Numbered from the stretch's first letter, positions 35,711-48,005 are shown. The stretch is 64,000 bases of DNA from Batkoa obscura (GCA_030770535.1 JASVEC010000006.1:1116001-1180000), one strand, 5' to 3'. Numbers and translations: made by a program. The notes: generated by a model not told the origin, from the letters alone.

Positions 35711-36023
35711 GAGGTGAGAGTTCTAAAGCTTGTATCTTGTTCCAGTTTTTTATTCTTCTTAATAAAAGTATAGTTTATCATTTTTATTACAATTTGGTAT
35801 TTTAATTTATTTAAATTTAAGTATTTACCTTTTAATGTGTTTATATTAAACTATGATTTAAAATTCTACAAAAACAAAATTCCTTTTATTTCGTTATTAA
35901 CACTTGCTTAACCATTCCCATAAGAAATACTGTATTTTATCAATTTCTACAAAATTTAATAAACAAAATATTAAATAAACGATTGAATTTTACTTCTAAA
36001 AATGTTCTAATTTAACTCATCCC

Positions 36024-36371
36024 CTACTCCAATTTAGGTGGAAAATTTTCCAATGGTACTTTTCTTTTCTCCCACACATCAAGTGATGACACTTCCCCTT
36101 CTCTTTCTTCCCACAACTCTTTTTCGAACTTTTTAATCTTTTCAATCTTTTCAGCTTGACTTAATGTCGTCAATGTCAATCCAAACTTAAACCTTTTCCA
36201 AACTAAAGAACAATTCTTTTTACTACCATATCGGTAATAATGGACCATCTGTTGACCAAAGCTGTTACATCTCATTACTTCATCGAAACAGCGATTGATA
36301 TTATAAGGTAACGTGATTTCATCGGGTCGTAAATTATCGTAATTTAATTCGGTTGATTTATCTTCTGCCAT
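36024..36371 (-). CDS. Emi1/DUF3128-like small Cys-motif protein
   Basis: A 115-aa single-exon protein with the pattern CFDEVMRCNSFGQQM, then YYRYGSKKNCSLVW and FKFGL, typical of DUF3128 (yeast Emi1, named for a role in early meiotic induction; the family has a twin-Cys, CHCH-like look). In this protein the fourth family Cys (usually near FKFC) is Gly, as I read it. The C-terminal half is a charged helix (KIEKIKKFEKELWEEREGE). It diverges from HGH1, 165 bp away, so the two may share a promoter. Confidence 0.7.
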   Translation of the reverse strand: MAEDKSTELNYDNLRPDEITLPYNINRCFDEVMRCNSFGQQMVHYYRYGSKKNCSLVWKRFKFGLTLTTLSQAEKIEKIKKFEKELWEEREGEVSSLDVWEKRKVPLENFPPKLE

Positions 36372-36536
36372 TTTTTATAAATAAAAGTAGTTGGAAAAGC
36401 TTGTAGAAGATGGGCTTGATGGTTTATGATTGACTCTAGCCAATTAAATTAAATCATCGGATTTGAGAAGTTATCCCTGATATATAAAAATAAAAATAAG
36501 CTATCCTTTTTTGTTGTTTTTTATTTAGTTTACAAA

Positions 36537-38004
36537 ATGGAAGCACAATTAGATGAAGTAAAATAAAGACTAAGAAGTAATAGTTAAATAATTAATCCTT
36601 TATTCTTTTTTTAGTTATTGGATTTCGTCCTTGATCCTAAACCAGAAGTAATTTCAATAGCAAGCATAGAAGTAATTTGTATCAAACTTTTTATTTTATT
36701 ATAGGTACGTCAATTAGCCACCCAACATATATTAGATTTTACCGGTGTAACTACCCTAGGACAACCTGAATTTAAGACTTATTTTAATTCTCGTGGGGCC
36801 AAAGTTGTCGATCAATTTATTAAAGTTATTACTAATGACTGGTATGACTTTCCTGTAAGTTTTTATAATTACCTTTCATGTTTAAAATTAAACAGATACG
36901 TTTAGATTTCTGCACATAATGCCATTTCAGCACTAACCAACCTTTCCGCTAAAGATCACGTTGTCACTGAATTTATTAAATATCCAGAATTTATTAAGCA
37001 CTGTATTAAAATGATTACTGTAAGTTACTAATAGCTCCAACAATAACTAAAGTAAAGATACTAATATAAAAAACTTAGATACCCACCACAGTATTAGCAG
37101 ATCCAGTCTGTATGTTATTATCCAACCTTAGTAAAGATGAACAAGTAGCAGTTACATTATTAAAAATTGAAAACAGCGTAGAAGATTTAACAGATGTGTT
37201 TGTCAAAGGTTCACAAAAATTATATAATAAGCATGCTGAATTCCATTTTTTGGCTTCCGTGTTTGCTAACGTTACCCAAGTGAGTTTACTTTAGTTATTT
37301 TAAATAAAGTTTTAAATATTATTCTAGTTTGAGTTCGCTAGAAGATACTTTTTAGAAAAATCAGAAAGAGATCAACTATTACCCATTACTCGATTAATGG
37401 TATTTACAGAACATCCAAATATTATTCGTCGTGGTGGGGTAATATCAGCTATTAAGTAAGTTGATTTTGTGTAATAATAGAAAATTGTACTTAAATTGAT
37501 TAGAAATTGCTGTTTTGATTCTAAATATCATCTAACTTTATTAAATGAAACTGGTGAATCCGATATATTACCCTATTTATTACTACCCCTTTGTGGACCT
37601 GAACCTTTTGATGATGATGTGAGTTTGTAATATATTATTAATTCGTATTAAATTCTAATTGTTATTAGGATCAAGAAGGTATGCCCACAGATTTAATGTT
37701 ACTACCCGATGATAAAAAGAGAGAAAGTGACCCTAAACTTCGCGCTACATTAGTAGAATCTTTGGTTTTATTAACAGGTACTAAAGATTCCAGACAAGCT
37801 TTAAGGGATCGTAAAGTTTACCCAGTTATTAGGGAATTACATAAATTTGAGTCTGCATTAAGCCAACCTTATCAAAATTGTTTAGATCAAATGGATGCTT
37901 TAGTTAATATGTTAATGAGAGATGAAGAAAGAACAGTAATTGAACCTAAAGTCAAAGAAATTATTGAAGATGAAGAGGATTTAGCTATAGAAGAAATCGT
38001 ATAG
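36537..38004 (+). CDS. HGH1: HGH1, eEF2-folding co-chaperone
   Basis: Armadillo-type protein of the HGH1/FAM203 family; in yeast Hgh1 delivers eEF2 to the TRiC/Hsp90 folding path in the cytosol. Eight exons fit in phase: 36537-36557, 36615-36647, 36705-36854, 36906-37019, 37079-37279, 37328-37455, 37504-37618, 37669-38004, about 365 aa. Family motifs: LLDFVLDPKPEVRQLATQHI, PTTVLADPVCMLLSNLSKDE, FVKGSQKLYNKHAEFHFLAS, FTEHPNIIRRGGVISAIKNC, and LLPLCGPEPFDDDD with EGMPTDLMLLPDDKKRE. For intron 2 I use the earlier donor (36648), because it restores EVRQLA; the later donor would insert 10 residues. Confidence 0.93.
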
Positions 38005-38171
38005 TATAAAATTAATAAAAGAAAATAAAGTTCAAAGTTAAATCATTTATATATGTTTTATTATCCCAAATAAAATTTGTTTTAAAAATGAGATCAAAAA
38101 TGATCATTAAAATACTTATTAATGAAAAAAGAAGCAAAAAGAAAGAAGAGAAAAAGGGGGTAATAGTAAGG

Positions 38172-39350
38172 TTAATTAAGCTTATTATTTTCTAAATCGT
38201 TTAAAAATTGTTTTGAATTAGGGACAATAACATTTGGATTTAAAGCTTTAATGAATTGATTAAATTTTGGATCATCTAATAAATTGGCGGATTGTTTACC
38301 AAAACTATTCAAAAATAATTGACTAAAATTCACTTCCTTTTCTACTGGAAATACTGCTTTCAATTTATTATAATACATCTCAGATAATTCTTTTGTTTCT
38401 ATAGCCAAATTATTTCCATATAATTGTTCTGATAATCTGGATATTGAATTTCTAAAGATATCACCTTCCCCACCTAATGAATAAACTCTAGCAATATCAT
38501 TTAATTCATATAACGTTTGTTCAAACTGTTGGATATTTTCACTATTACTCAAACTAATATTTTCTTCATTAACTTGTTCTAAGTGTGTATCATACCCCAT
38601 AGTTCTAGGTTTCTTATTATCTCTTAAATCAATTTTATGCTTCCTCCTTAAATGTTTAAAGAAGGTTGTAGTACTGGAAAAACTTTGATAAGTATGACCA
38701 CAAAGCTTACAACGATATCCAACACCTTCACCAGTTTCACTTAAAAAGGTAAAATAAGCATATACTGGTGAACGTCTTAATCGGTTTCTATGGTCTTGTT
38801 GACTATCGATTAATGAAGTTGATTGGCGTGAATTTAGAGAAGCAAAAAAAGCTTTTGGATCCTGATTGGGACTATTTTGTAATAGATGGGTATCTTTATT
38901 CATATCATTATTAATTAATTCTAATGTTTTTGAGACCAAATCATTAGTATAATTATTGCTTGTTTCCATAGGCTGCATCAATTGGCTGGCTGTTGGAAAA
39001 GTAAACTCTCTTTGCAAGTCATTTAATTGAGCAAAATTCGAATTAAATTGACTTTCCAATAAATTAGCTTCATTATTTTGAGCATTTGAATAAAGCGTCG
39101 ATAGTAAAGCTGGCAAAAAAGTATCTTGTTGCGCTAACTCTTTTTTAGGAGAAACAGGGAGAGAAGGCAATGGAGTTTGAGTTTCAGCTTGTTGAGACAA
39201 GATCAATAATTTAGCTTGATCTAAATCCAATTTAGCAGGTGGATTTAAATAATTCTCATTGACCGTTGGAGAATTATATAGCGCTACTAAATTACCCTTA
39301 GGCGACGATTCTAAATCGGAACTTAAGTCTTCTTTGGTATCAGAATTCAT
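38172..39350 (-). CDS. BED-type zinc finger protein
   Basis: A single exon of about 392 codons from the ATG at 39350. The middle (~res 195-250) is a BED finger: aromatic lead YAYFTFLSETG, then CKLC, and HLRRKH as the His pair, a DNA-binding module shared by transcription factors and hAT transposases. No transposase catalytic domain follows; the N-terminal ~190 residues are polar, Gln/Asn/Ser/Leu-rich and disordered-looking, and the C-terminal ~140 residues are helical (IQQFEQTLYELNDIARVYSL). A host DNA-binding regulator, perhaps derived from a transposase, is the likeliest reading. It converges with HGH1. Confidence 0.75.
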   Translation of the reverse strand: MNSDTKEDLSSDLESSPKGNLVALYNSPTVNENYLNPPAKLDLDQAKLLILSQQAETQTPLPSLPVSPKKELAQQDTFLPALLSTLYSNAQNNEANLLESQFNSNFAQLNDLQREFTFPTASQLMQPMETSNNYTNDLVSKTLELINNDMNKDTHLLQNSPNQDPKAFFASLNSRQSTSLIDSQQDHRNRLRRSPVYAYFTFLSETGEGVGYRCKLCGHTYQSFSSTTTFFKHLRRKHKIDLRDNKKPRTMGYDTHLEQVNEENISLSNSENIQQFEQTLYELNDIARVYSLGGEGDIFRNSISRLSEQLYGNNLAIETKELSEMYYNKLKAVFPVEKEVNFSQLFLNSFGKQSANLLDDPKFNQFIKALNPNVIVPNSKQFLNDLENNKLN

Positions 39351-40362
39351 TTTTTTTGTTAGGATCACTAGTTGAATTAAACAAGTGGGATTCTCACTTT
39401 GGATTTTATGGGATATTTTTCATTCTCCAGTGGAATATGCAGATTTAAATTAATTGGTTGAAGTGAAATTATAAGTGGATTCAACCAATAAATGAAACTT
39501 ATGCTTGACCTATTGGTCAGAATGTTAAACCTTGTTTTTGGGGAAGGTCTTTATCATGAGACTAACTTCCATTTGCAATACGATATGTAAGCACTTATAT
39601 TATGGTTGTATTATAACTGAGCTTTAAATATGCTGTTTTTGATATTGAAATACTGCCTCTTCAATAATATTTTTTATTCCAATACTTTTAGCTTGGATAC
39701 AGTAGTGTCTTTTTCAATCCAGTTATTTGTTCATTTTTAGAAAGTTAAATAATTTATTGACTTTTTGGGCAAAAAACATGATGTTTATTTATTCTTGTGT
39801 AATTATCACTTTTTATTTTTATTTTTCTAAACATCATAATAAAGTATAATAAAGACTCTATTGTCACCGCGTTATATACAGTTGAAATTAGTTTTTAAAA
39901 ATTAAACAAATAAAGTTAAACAAAGATGAATATGATATATTTGTTTTCTTAGTTTACTATCTTATCTAATTGATAATGTTATAAAAATATTCTTACCAGG
40001 CTTTTTTCTGAAAAACCTGTTTGAGTCGATTTTTAAAAATAATAAATTTTATATCAAAGAAAAACTACATATTAGGCACAGTTAATAAGAAAGCTAATAA
40101 GACTATAGAATATAAATAACATTTAATTTAATCTTTATATTTTGAAACATACCATTATTCTTTTATGTTTATATAATAACTATAATTTTTATTGTAGAAA
40201 AAAATTTAATTAAAAATTAGAAAATTCTAGAATTTACCAACTATAAAATCAAATTTAAGTGTATAAAAAACCTATCGTCATTAAGGGATTAACATAAGTT
40301 GTCAAATTTAAGTCTTATATAACTTTAAATTCTTAAATAAAAAAATTTAAATTTATTAAAAG
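39351..40362. other. Divergent intergenic DNA, BED protein and CYP40
   Basis: 1 kb, A+T-rich. TCATCTTTTTGG-like boxes or other sites were not recognised; no gene seen. Confidence 0.35.
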
Positions 40363-41700
40363 ATGACTAATCCAAAATGTTATTTTGATATCCTCATTGG
40401 TGATGAATACGAAGGTCGTGTCGTTTTTGAATTAGTAAATATTTATATTCTATTCTAAACACATTAAATTTACTTACCTACTTCCCTTTAGTTCACCGAT
40501 GTAGTTCCAAAAACTGCTGAAAACTTTCGTAGTTTATGTACTGGTGAAAAAGGCAATACTAGCAATGGCAATAAACCATTACATTATAAAGGATCTACGT
40601 TCCATCGTGTTATAAAAAATTTTATGATTCAAGGGGGTGATTTTACTGCTGGTAATGGTACTGGTGGTGAATCGATTTATGGTGAAAAATTCGAAGATGA
40701 AAATTTTGAAAAGAAACATGACCAGCCATTTTTATTGTCTATGGCTAATGCTGGTCCTGGTACCAATGGTTCTCAATTTTTTATTACTACTACTGCAGTA
40801 AGTTTATTGACATTTAGTAGATTTTTGAAAGGTGTTAATTTATTTGTCTATTAGACTCCTCACTTAGACGGTAAACACGTTGTATTCGGTAAGGTCATTA
40901 AAGGTAAAGGGGTAGTTAGAGCCATTGAAAATAATCCAACTGGGGAACAAGATAAGCCAGTTAAAGCAGTGGTTATTAAAGATTGTGGAGAACTAATTGG
41001 TTCTGAAGAAGAGCTTAAAAAACAAAGTGCTATGAATGGAGAAGACCCTTATGAAGAGTACCCAGGTAAACTTTAATTTATAAATTATCAAATTTAGATA
41101 CTAATATAAAGATAACAGATGATTTAGAAGGTGATAAAGATGCTGGAACAATTTACAAAGCAGCTGAAGAGATTAGGACTATAGGAAATAACTTTTTTAA
41201 GGAAAGTAGATTAGATTTAGCTTTACGTAAATATAAAAAGAGTATCCGTTATCTTAATGAATACCCAATATTTGATAAAGATGATAAAGAAGTGGACCCA
41301 AGTTTACCACCTAAATATTTTAAGCTTCGAATTTCTATTCAATTAAATATGGCATTAGCTTATACTAAGTTAGGGCAATTTAAAGATGCTATTGATGTTG
41401 CTAGTAAAATCTTGGATAAAAGTGAAGAGGCTGGATTTAAAATCAATGATAAAACTAAGGCTTTATATCGTCGTGGTTTAGCTTATTCTAATATTAAAAG
41501 ATATGAAGAAGCTGTTCAAGATTTAGAAGCTGCCCTTGCTCTATCTCCTGAAGATGGTGCTATTAAAAAGGAGTTAGCTAATGCTAAACAAGTAAGTTGT
41601 TTTAGTTTGATATTATAGAATATGTATTAATAGTTTTATCTAGAAAGCTGCTATTCGTAGACAAAAAGAGAAGGAACTTTATAGCAAAATGTTTGGTTAA
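40363..41700 (+). CDS. Cyclophilin-40 (peptidyl-prolyl isomerase with TPR domain)
   Basis: Cytosolic Hsp90 co-chaperone of the CYP40/PPID/Cpr6-Cpr7 type. Five exons: 40363-40434, 40492-40797, 40855-41065, 41119-41591, 41644-41700, about 372 aa, as usual for the family (~370). The isomerase domain (~res 1-175) has intact active-site motifs [20 protein letters not shown] and [13 protein letters not shown], and [11 protein letters not shown] (the CYP40 His that replaces the cyclosporin-binding Trp). The C-terminal TPR domain (~res 210-360) includes [20 protein letters not shown], which carries Hsp90-clamp residues. Ordinary gene; the 3' part is shared with most fungal orthologues. Confidence 0.94.
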
Positions 41701-42026
41701 AGAAGAGATATCAAATTGGCTATTGCATGAGGTCAATTCAATAAAATATATGATGTATTTTATTAATTTGTTTATTATTATTATTATTATTGTTTTAATC
41801 TTTAAAATAGTTTATCAAATAAAATTCTATTACTTATTTTAAAACGAACTACATAAGTATAAATAATAATAATAACTTCATCTCATGATATATAACTTGG
41901 TTTTTTTAATTAAATTCCAATTTTGATGAAATTGATAAATCTTAAAATCCAAGTCCAGAAATAAAGTTCAAAAACTGAATCAAGTTTTAAAAATTACGTT
42001 CAATTTTAACTTACAAAATAATCAAA
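41701..42026. other. Spacer before the pseudokinase gene
   Basis: A+T-rich with a TTA triplet tract (41770-41795). Nothing else seen. Confidence 0.4.
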
Positions 42027-44194
42027 ATGTCTCAACAAAATGTAGAAAGGTTATTAAAAGACCATGCAATCATTCCATTATTGATTGTTACCTTTATATC
42101 TATATTATACATATGCTTAAAATTTGATATATTTGAAGAATTAATTCGAGATTATATAGTGATTCCTTTTTTGATTATAGTATTTATTTCATTATTAGCT
42201 ATTTACTATAAAGTTTACATGCTGATTTGGAATTATTTAAATAAAAGTGTAACTACAACTGATACAATAGCAACAACGACAGCCGCCACAACTTCAACAA
42301 CATTAGCCGACCAAAACCCCACTTCAAAGCTCAAACAAAGCTCAACCATCACTAATCAATGGGAAGAAGTATTTCCCATTACTAAAAACACTCAAAAACA
42401 AGTAGAATCTTATAATCCAACAACGACCAATATTCAAACACCGGAGCCATGGTTAAAAGATGGACTATATAATCAAGACTCAGCGTTTAATTCGTTTCGA
42501 AATCGGTTTATTAAAGATAAAAGGAAGAACTTATATAACAAGAAACCAAGTTTGGATATGAATGATACTCAGTTATTGTATAAGCATTTAAAAGGCGGGA
42601 TGAGGGAAGAACAGATAGAAAATAAAGGGTTTAGTGAACCGAGAGGATATATGAATGGAAATAGTCTTCAAACAAATTATTTTCAAGGAAGAGATACAGG
42701 GTTTAAAGACGGAAATCAAGACGATTTGTTTAATAGGAATAAGTATGAATTGAATAGGTTGGATAAAGATAGAAATGACTATATATTTAATACAAATAAA
42801 TACGAGTTAAGGAATTTTAATAAAGATGATAATAAAAATAATGTGTTTAATGTAGCTAATAAATATGACACAATAGATTTTAATAAGGGTAGAGATGAAG
42901 ATATGTTTAATTTGGGTAAATTTGGGACAGATAGGTTTGACAATAAAGAAGAAGTATTAAGAAGAACTAACAACTATCCCTTTGTTAATAATAATATTAG
43001 TCAAAATTATAGTAAAGAAGAGATTACAAGAGATATGAATACTTATCCGTTTGTTAATAACAATAATTTAAATTATAATAAAGATTTAAATTATATTAAT
43101 GTTAATAGGTAAATTTGTTTCATATAATTTAATTTATTATAGATTTTATTTTTATTTTTATAGTCTGGAACAATTGATTGTTTCTGAAGAGGATTTAATA
43201 AGTACAGACAAAACTAGTATTAGCCAAGTATATAAAGCCAAGATAAAAGAAAGTCAACAAAAAATAGCTATTAAAGTTATTAATAAACAACATCTAAATC
43301 AACAAAGTTTAGACAATATTAAAAATGAATGTAAGATTCATTCAAAATTAAGGTAAGAGTAATATATAAGTTATAGTAGACCTGTTTATATAATTTGTTC
43401 TTTATTTTAGCCATGAACATATAATTCAATTTTATAATTATTTTCTATATCAAGATAATATAATAATAGTATTAGAATATGCCCCATATCGCAGTTTAGA
43501 TTATCAACTTAAAAAAGCAACAATACCAGAACCTAAAACATCTAATGTAAGCTATTCTTATAATATATATTACTCCTCTACTAAACTAATGAACCTCCTT
43601 TATATCTTTAGTTGATCCAGCAATTATTATTAGCATTACAATATATCCATAGTAAAGGAATAGTACATCGAAATATTAAACCTAGTAATTTATTAATTAA
43701 TAATAATAAGGATATCAAATTAGCGGATTTTAATCAGGCGGTGGAGTTAGATTCAAAGAAGTAGGATATAATAATAACACAGCAATGTATAATACTAATA
43801 ACGCTCTTATTTAGCTTAGCTCATGGCTTATGTGGTACTACTTTATATACAGCCCCTGAAGTAATTGCAGATATAAATTACACAGCAAATATAGATATTT
43901 GGTCCTTAGCTATTGTTACACATGAAATGCTAACTGGTTATACACCCTTTGAGTTACCAGTTACTACCAATCGGGGTATTATTTATAATCGTATTGTTAA
44001 TTATAAACCTATTATTTCAAAGGATATTTCTAATTTTGCTTCCGGATTTATTACTTCTGTAAGTTATTTTAGCATCAAAATGTTTTTAATGTTAATTTTT
44101 ATATTAGGCATTAATACCTGATCCTTCTGCTAGACCAGATGCAAGTTACCTATTACAACATCCTTGGATTTTACAATTTAAAAATAAAAGTTAA
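42027..44194 (+). CDS. Membrane-anchored Ser/Thr pseudokinase
   Basis: Six exons (42027-43108, 43164-43352, 43411-43546, 43612-43760, 43815-44058, 44108-44194), about 628 aa. Residues ~15-75 hold two hydrophobic helices ([17 protein letters not shown] and [19 protein letters not shown]), then a Thr-rich and a long Asn/Asp/Lys-rich linker with repeats such as [10 protein letters not shown] and [11 protein letters not shown] protein-kinase domain fills the last ~270 residues: IAIKVI Lys, the alpha-C Glu ([11 protein letters not shown]) and APE are kept, but the Gly-rich loop has no Gly ([14 protein letters not shown]), HRD reads HRN and DFG reads DFN. It therefore should not phosphorylate normally. 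Probably a membrane scaffold or sensor; partner unknown. Confidence 0.82.
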
Positions 44195-44305
44195 AATAAA
44201 AATAAAAATTTATTAAATTATTTATATTATTACATAAAAATAAAAATGCAACTAGTATAAAAGCTATACAATCTACAAAAGAAGCTAAGTTAAGCTATCA
44301 AATGT

Positions 44306-44949
44306 TTATGGTTCATTCAATTGTTTCAAAAACAATTGTTCTGAATCATGATTCCTTAGCCTATTTTGAGGTGCACTAACGTTAGAACCTGAATGGGAAT
44401 GGCCATAACTGTTTCCTCCCATTCCTGTACTAGTTGGATATGAATTTTTATAATGAATATTATTAGTCGTCGCCATTACGTCTAAAGCATCTGAAAATTG
44501 ACCATCTTTACTACCTCTCTTTCTTATTCTTCTTATAACAAAGGCTAATATGCCAAAGAATACAACTGCACTAGCAATACCTACCACTACCCATACTATT
44601 ATCATTGTTGTTTTACTACCACTATTTTCATCGGATGAAGAACTGGTACTTGGAGTTGAAGTTGGGGTAGTGCTGGTGGAAGGTGTGGAAGTTGGTTCAG
44701 GATCCGTTTTTATTACCGTTTCAGTAACGATCACTGGATCTCCTACCTTCGTTACAACGGAGGTTACTACTTTGGTGACTTTTTTGGCTAGGGAGAGAAA
44801 GGTAAGTTTTAGAATAAGTTTTTAAAATGAAATGAAGTTTGCTTACCTGGTGTTGGGTCTGGTGTTGGTGTAGGATCTGATGGTGCTACTTGAGCTAACA
44901 AGAAGCTAAAGAATAATAAGAAGTAGAAACAATATTTTATCGGTTGCAT
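44306..44949 (-). CDS. Secreted-side mucin-like single-pass membrane protein
   Basis: Exons 44949-44847 and 44787-44306, about 194 aa. A clear signal peptide (KYCFYFLLFFSFLLA) is followed by a Pro/Thr-rich segment (DPTPTPDPTP), a Thr/Val region, a Ser/Thr/Pro-rich stalk (STPSTSTTPTSTPSTSSSSD) apt for O-mannosylation, one transmembrane helix (TMIIVWVVVGIASAVVFFGI) with a basic stop-transfer RRIRKRG, and a ~60-residue cytoplasmic tail rich in His/Ser/Gly. The shape resembles yeast wall-stress sensors (Mid2/Mtl1) and other mucin-like surface proteins; no conserved cysteines are visible, so WSC-type is excluded. Converges with the pseudokinase gene. Confidence 0.78.
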
Positions 44950-45944
44950 ATTTCTCTTTTTTTAATTAAATGGACGAGTTTAAAGGTGTTTGTTTTTTTT
45001 ATAAAATAAACAAATATAAGAGTAAAATGTTGAATTTTTTGATGGTTTAATGTTAATGCTTAATGATTTTTTATTGGAGTCAAAAGTGATAAAGTTATTT
45101 TTATGGGCGAGTTAAATGTTGTGGTGGGAAGAAACAAAGTGATTTTATTTGCTAGAGTGGTTTTGGTTGTGTTCAAGTGATTTTTAGTTTGGTCATTATT
45201 AATGGAATAAGTTTGTTTTTAGTGAATTAAAGTGGATTCAAGTGTAGAATAGGTTGCAATTAGATGCCTTCTATTGTTTTTAAGTTGTATTTAGTTTTTT
45301 TATATAAATCTAAAGTTTATAGCTTTATTTTATATCCTTAAATTCATGTTAAAAAAAGTAAAGAGCAAACTAAAAATAATGAAAGACATATAGATGCAAC
45401 ATATTCTGTGGTTTAATTTAATATTAGAATTTTGTCTATTTTTATCCAAGCAAACATTATTTTTAGTTTATTAATAGAATTTCATTTTAAACTTTTTAAG
45501 TTTAAATTTACCATTTTTAGTTAATTTTTTATTAAAAAATAAAACTGTTAATATTTAGAATTGTTATATGAGAAAGATAGAAGGATAACAATGACAGTAT
45601 TATTATTATATAATTAAATGATTGTTATAATATAATTATAACCCACACTTGATAAAAACTTTTATAAATCTTTTAACATTTTAAAAAAAAGATAAACTAA
45701 AATTTATACTGATTAAAATAAAATAAATTTCAACCAAGTACTATTAACAGCAAGCGGATTTAAATATTATTATAAAATGTTAAAAAGTATGTATGATAAG
45801 TTTAATTTTATCCTATTTAATAAAAATTTAATTATAATTTTAAAAAATATTTTGTAATTATTCAAGAATGTATTATAAATTGTACGTTTTAGATTGTTTT
45901 TAAATAAAATAAAATAAAATAAAATAAATTATAATATAATTTCA
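44950..45944. other. A+T-rich intergenic DNA
   Basis: Holds the presumed promoter of the mucin-like gene and a (TAAAA)n tract at 45901-45928. No gene seen. Confidence 0.4.
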
Positions 45945-46290
45945 TACTATGAAGTAAATCCATTGTTATTAGTAACTAATCATAAGCATTTAAATCGAGG
46001 CTTATTTGTAATAATAATAACAATGAAATAAACAAAAAAATTCATATATTTTAATTCTGTTTAAAAAGAAGAATAAAGTAAAAAGAGTATGAGTTTTATA
46101 TTTGTATTTATTTAAATCAATGAAGTAATAAACGATAGTTTATGATCATAAGTGGATAAAAGGAAAAGAGAAGGAATAAATTTATATTTACTAGTTTAAA
46201 ATGAAAATATGTTCATTTAATTTATTATTAATCATACATTAACATTATTGAAACATGAAGTTGTGAAGATAGCTTCACAAATTTAATATA
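45945..46290 (+). pseudogene. Nudix gene relic behind H5
   Basis: Plus-strand remnant aligning exon by exon with the live Nudix gene: LLLVTNHKHLNRGLFV (45960-46010, like LLITSRKHPNQWLF), then an EYEF-like block with KEYEFYICIY-type codons (46085-46130), and a last-exon trace (LTLLKHEVVK-like, 46235-46270). Most of the Nudix box is gone. Tail-to-tail with dead hydrolase H5, the same arrangement as at 9.1-11.2 kb. Confidence 0.65.
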
Positions 46291-47179
46291 ACAGTTGTAA
46301 AAAATAATCTATTAATTTATGAAAACTTAAGCTTCTTCGCTAAGGCTAAAAGCTTGTGGTGCTTTATACTTTGTAATATCATAATTAAATGGGATTGAAT
46401 TTAATCCGACATTAATTCTACAAGCCCAGAATTCATTGTTGTTATTATTAATATTACTACTTTAACAATCCTTAATGAATTTGGATTCCAATTTAAGTGA
46501 TTTTTGACTGCTTTAATGAGGATCGAGCATCTGAAATGTATGTACCATTTCATTGTAAATATATAATGTTGTTGGTTGGCTACTTGAATTAGCTTTGTTA
46601 CTACTCTTTATTTTATCAGGGAATATAATACATTCATCCTCAAATCTTTCCTCACCGCCTATAATCTAAAAACAATTATTGACAAAAACAAACAGTATAT
46701 GGAAATGTCCGAATTGGTGTCATTTTTTTATCCAATTTAAATATTTTATATTTTAAAACTTTGCTTAAAATTCTATAAAAATAAATAGACATTCCTATAA
46801 AATTTTATCAAAAAATATTTATTATTGACTGCTTTATAGCCAACATTGCAGATTTGCTATCAAATAAATGAATTACTTTAATATTATAATTATATTATTT
46901 TTTAAATATAAAGCATCAAACTTTAATACTAATATAGCTTGTTTATTATAATAACCTAAGTTTATTAAATCTGCATTTGTTTTTACTTTTATATTTTAAC
47001 TAAAATTTAAAATTATTATTTAACTTTTTAATAGTTTTATTAAATATGTTTTAAGTATTAATATATAATTTATATAATTTATATAATTTATATAACTTTT
47101 TTTTAATTAAAAGACCTTTTTATTTTTGCTTTATCTTTTATTATTATATTTGTTTTATTTTTAAATATCTTATTTTTAA

Positions 47180-47646
47180 TTTGTGAAATATTGGTTTATT
47201 AGCTCTCGGATTGATTATAACACAACAATCACTTAAGTTGTTGTGTTCTCAAGTTCAAACACAATCAAGTCAGAGTCCCTTATTTTGATTTGCTGCGAGA
47301 ATTTATAACTCCATATTGCAAAGAATAACATCCTCTCGTTTTGATATCCATACTTGTTGGTGTATAAAAGAGATTTTTCAACATGATAACTCGACGCTTT
47401 TTAACTGAATTACTCCCTGATATCGTACTATTAATAAAGCCACTAAGTCTTTCTGACAACTTCTTACGTAGATTTTACAGTAGTATTGTCTATTCTATTT
47501 GTTTTACACAGTTCGTAACTTATTAGGTATTATTCCTATTCATTTAAGTCTATCTTAGTTATATAAACTAAGACCGTTCGACTCAAGGCAAGTTAATTAA
47601 GCAAGAGCTGCTTTTAACTCCTACCACTGAGTACCAACTTTCACAA
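47180..47646 (+). repeat. Dispersed 466-bp repeat, copy 2
   Basis: Direct-orientation match of 739-1204, including the tRNA-like boxes (TAGCTCTCGG at 47200-47209; AGTTCAAACAC near 47251). It is embedded in the TIR element within intron 2 of dead H5. Confidence 0.6.
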
Positions 47647-47799
47647 ATTGTATATTAGGTATATATTACATAAATCTGTTTTTCTTGCTGTATTTTTAAA
47701 ACTGTTTAGCATGTATTTAAAAAATGTTAATTTAGCTACTGTTTTATTTCTTAAATTATTAAGATATTTATTATATATTATTTTTTTACTTTTATTTAA

Positions 47800-48005
47800 T
47801 ATGGGGATGTATTTTTGTGTTTGAGAATTTTACTAACAATTTTTTCGCTTAAATAGCGCTTAAAAAATGGAAAAAGTGATAAACCAAAAAAAACATCCCT
47901 ATATGGGGGTGTTTTTTTTGGCTTCATTATTTTTTCATCTTTTAAGCGCTATTTGAGTGGAAAAACTGTTAGTAAAATTCTTAAACATAAAAATACATCC
48001 CCATA
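47800..48005. mobile_element. Head-to-head MITE pair forming a 206-bp palindrome
   Basis: A plus unit (47800-47903) abuts a minus unit (47902-48005) with only TA shared between them. In single-stranded form it would fold into one ~100-bp hairpin. The second unit seems to have inserted at the TA edge of the first. Confidence 0.8.

Noticed and set aside
38172-39350. BED-finger protein as an intact hAT transposase
   Set aside because: No transposase catalytic region or hAT dimerisation motif after the finger, and no terminal inverted repeats recognised around it.
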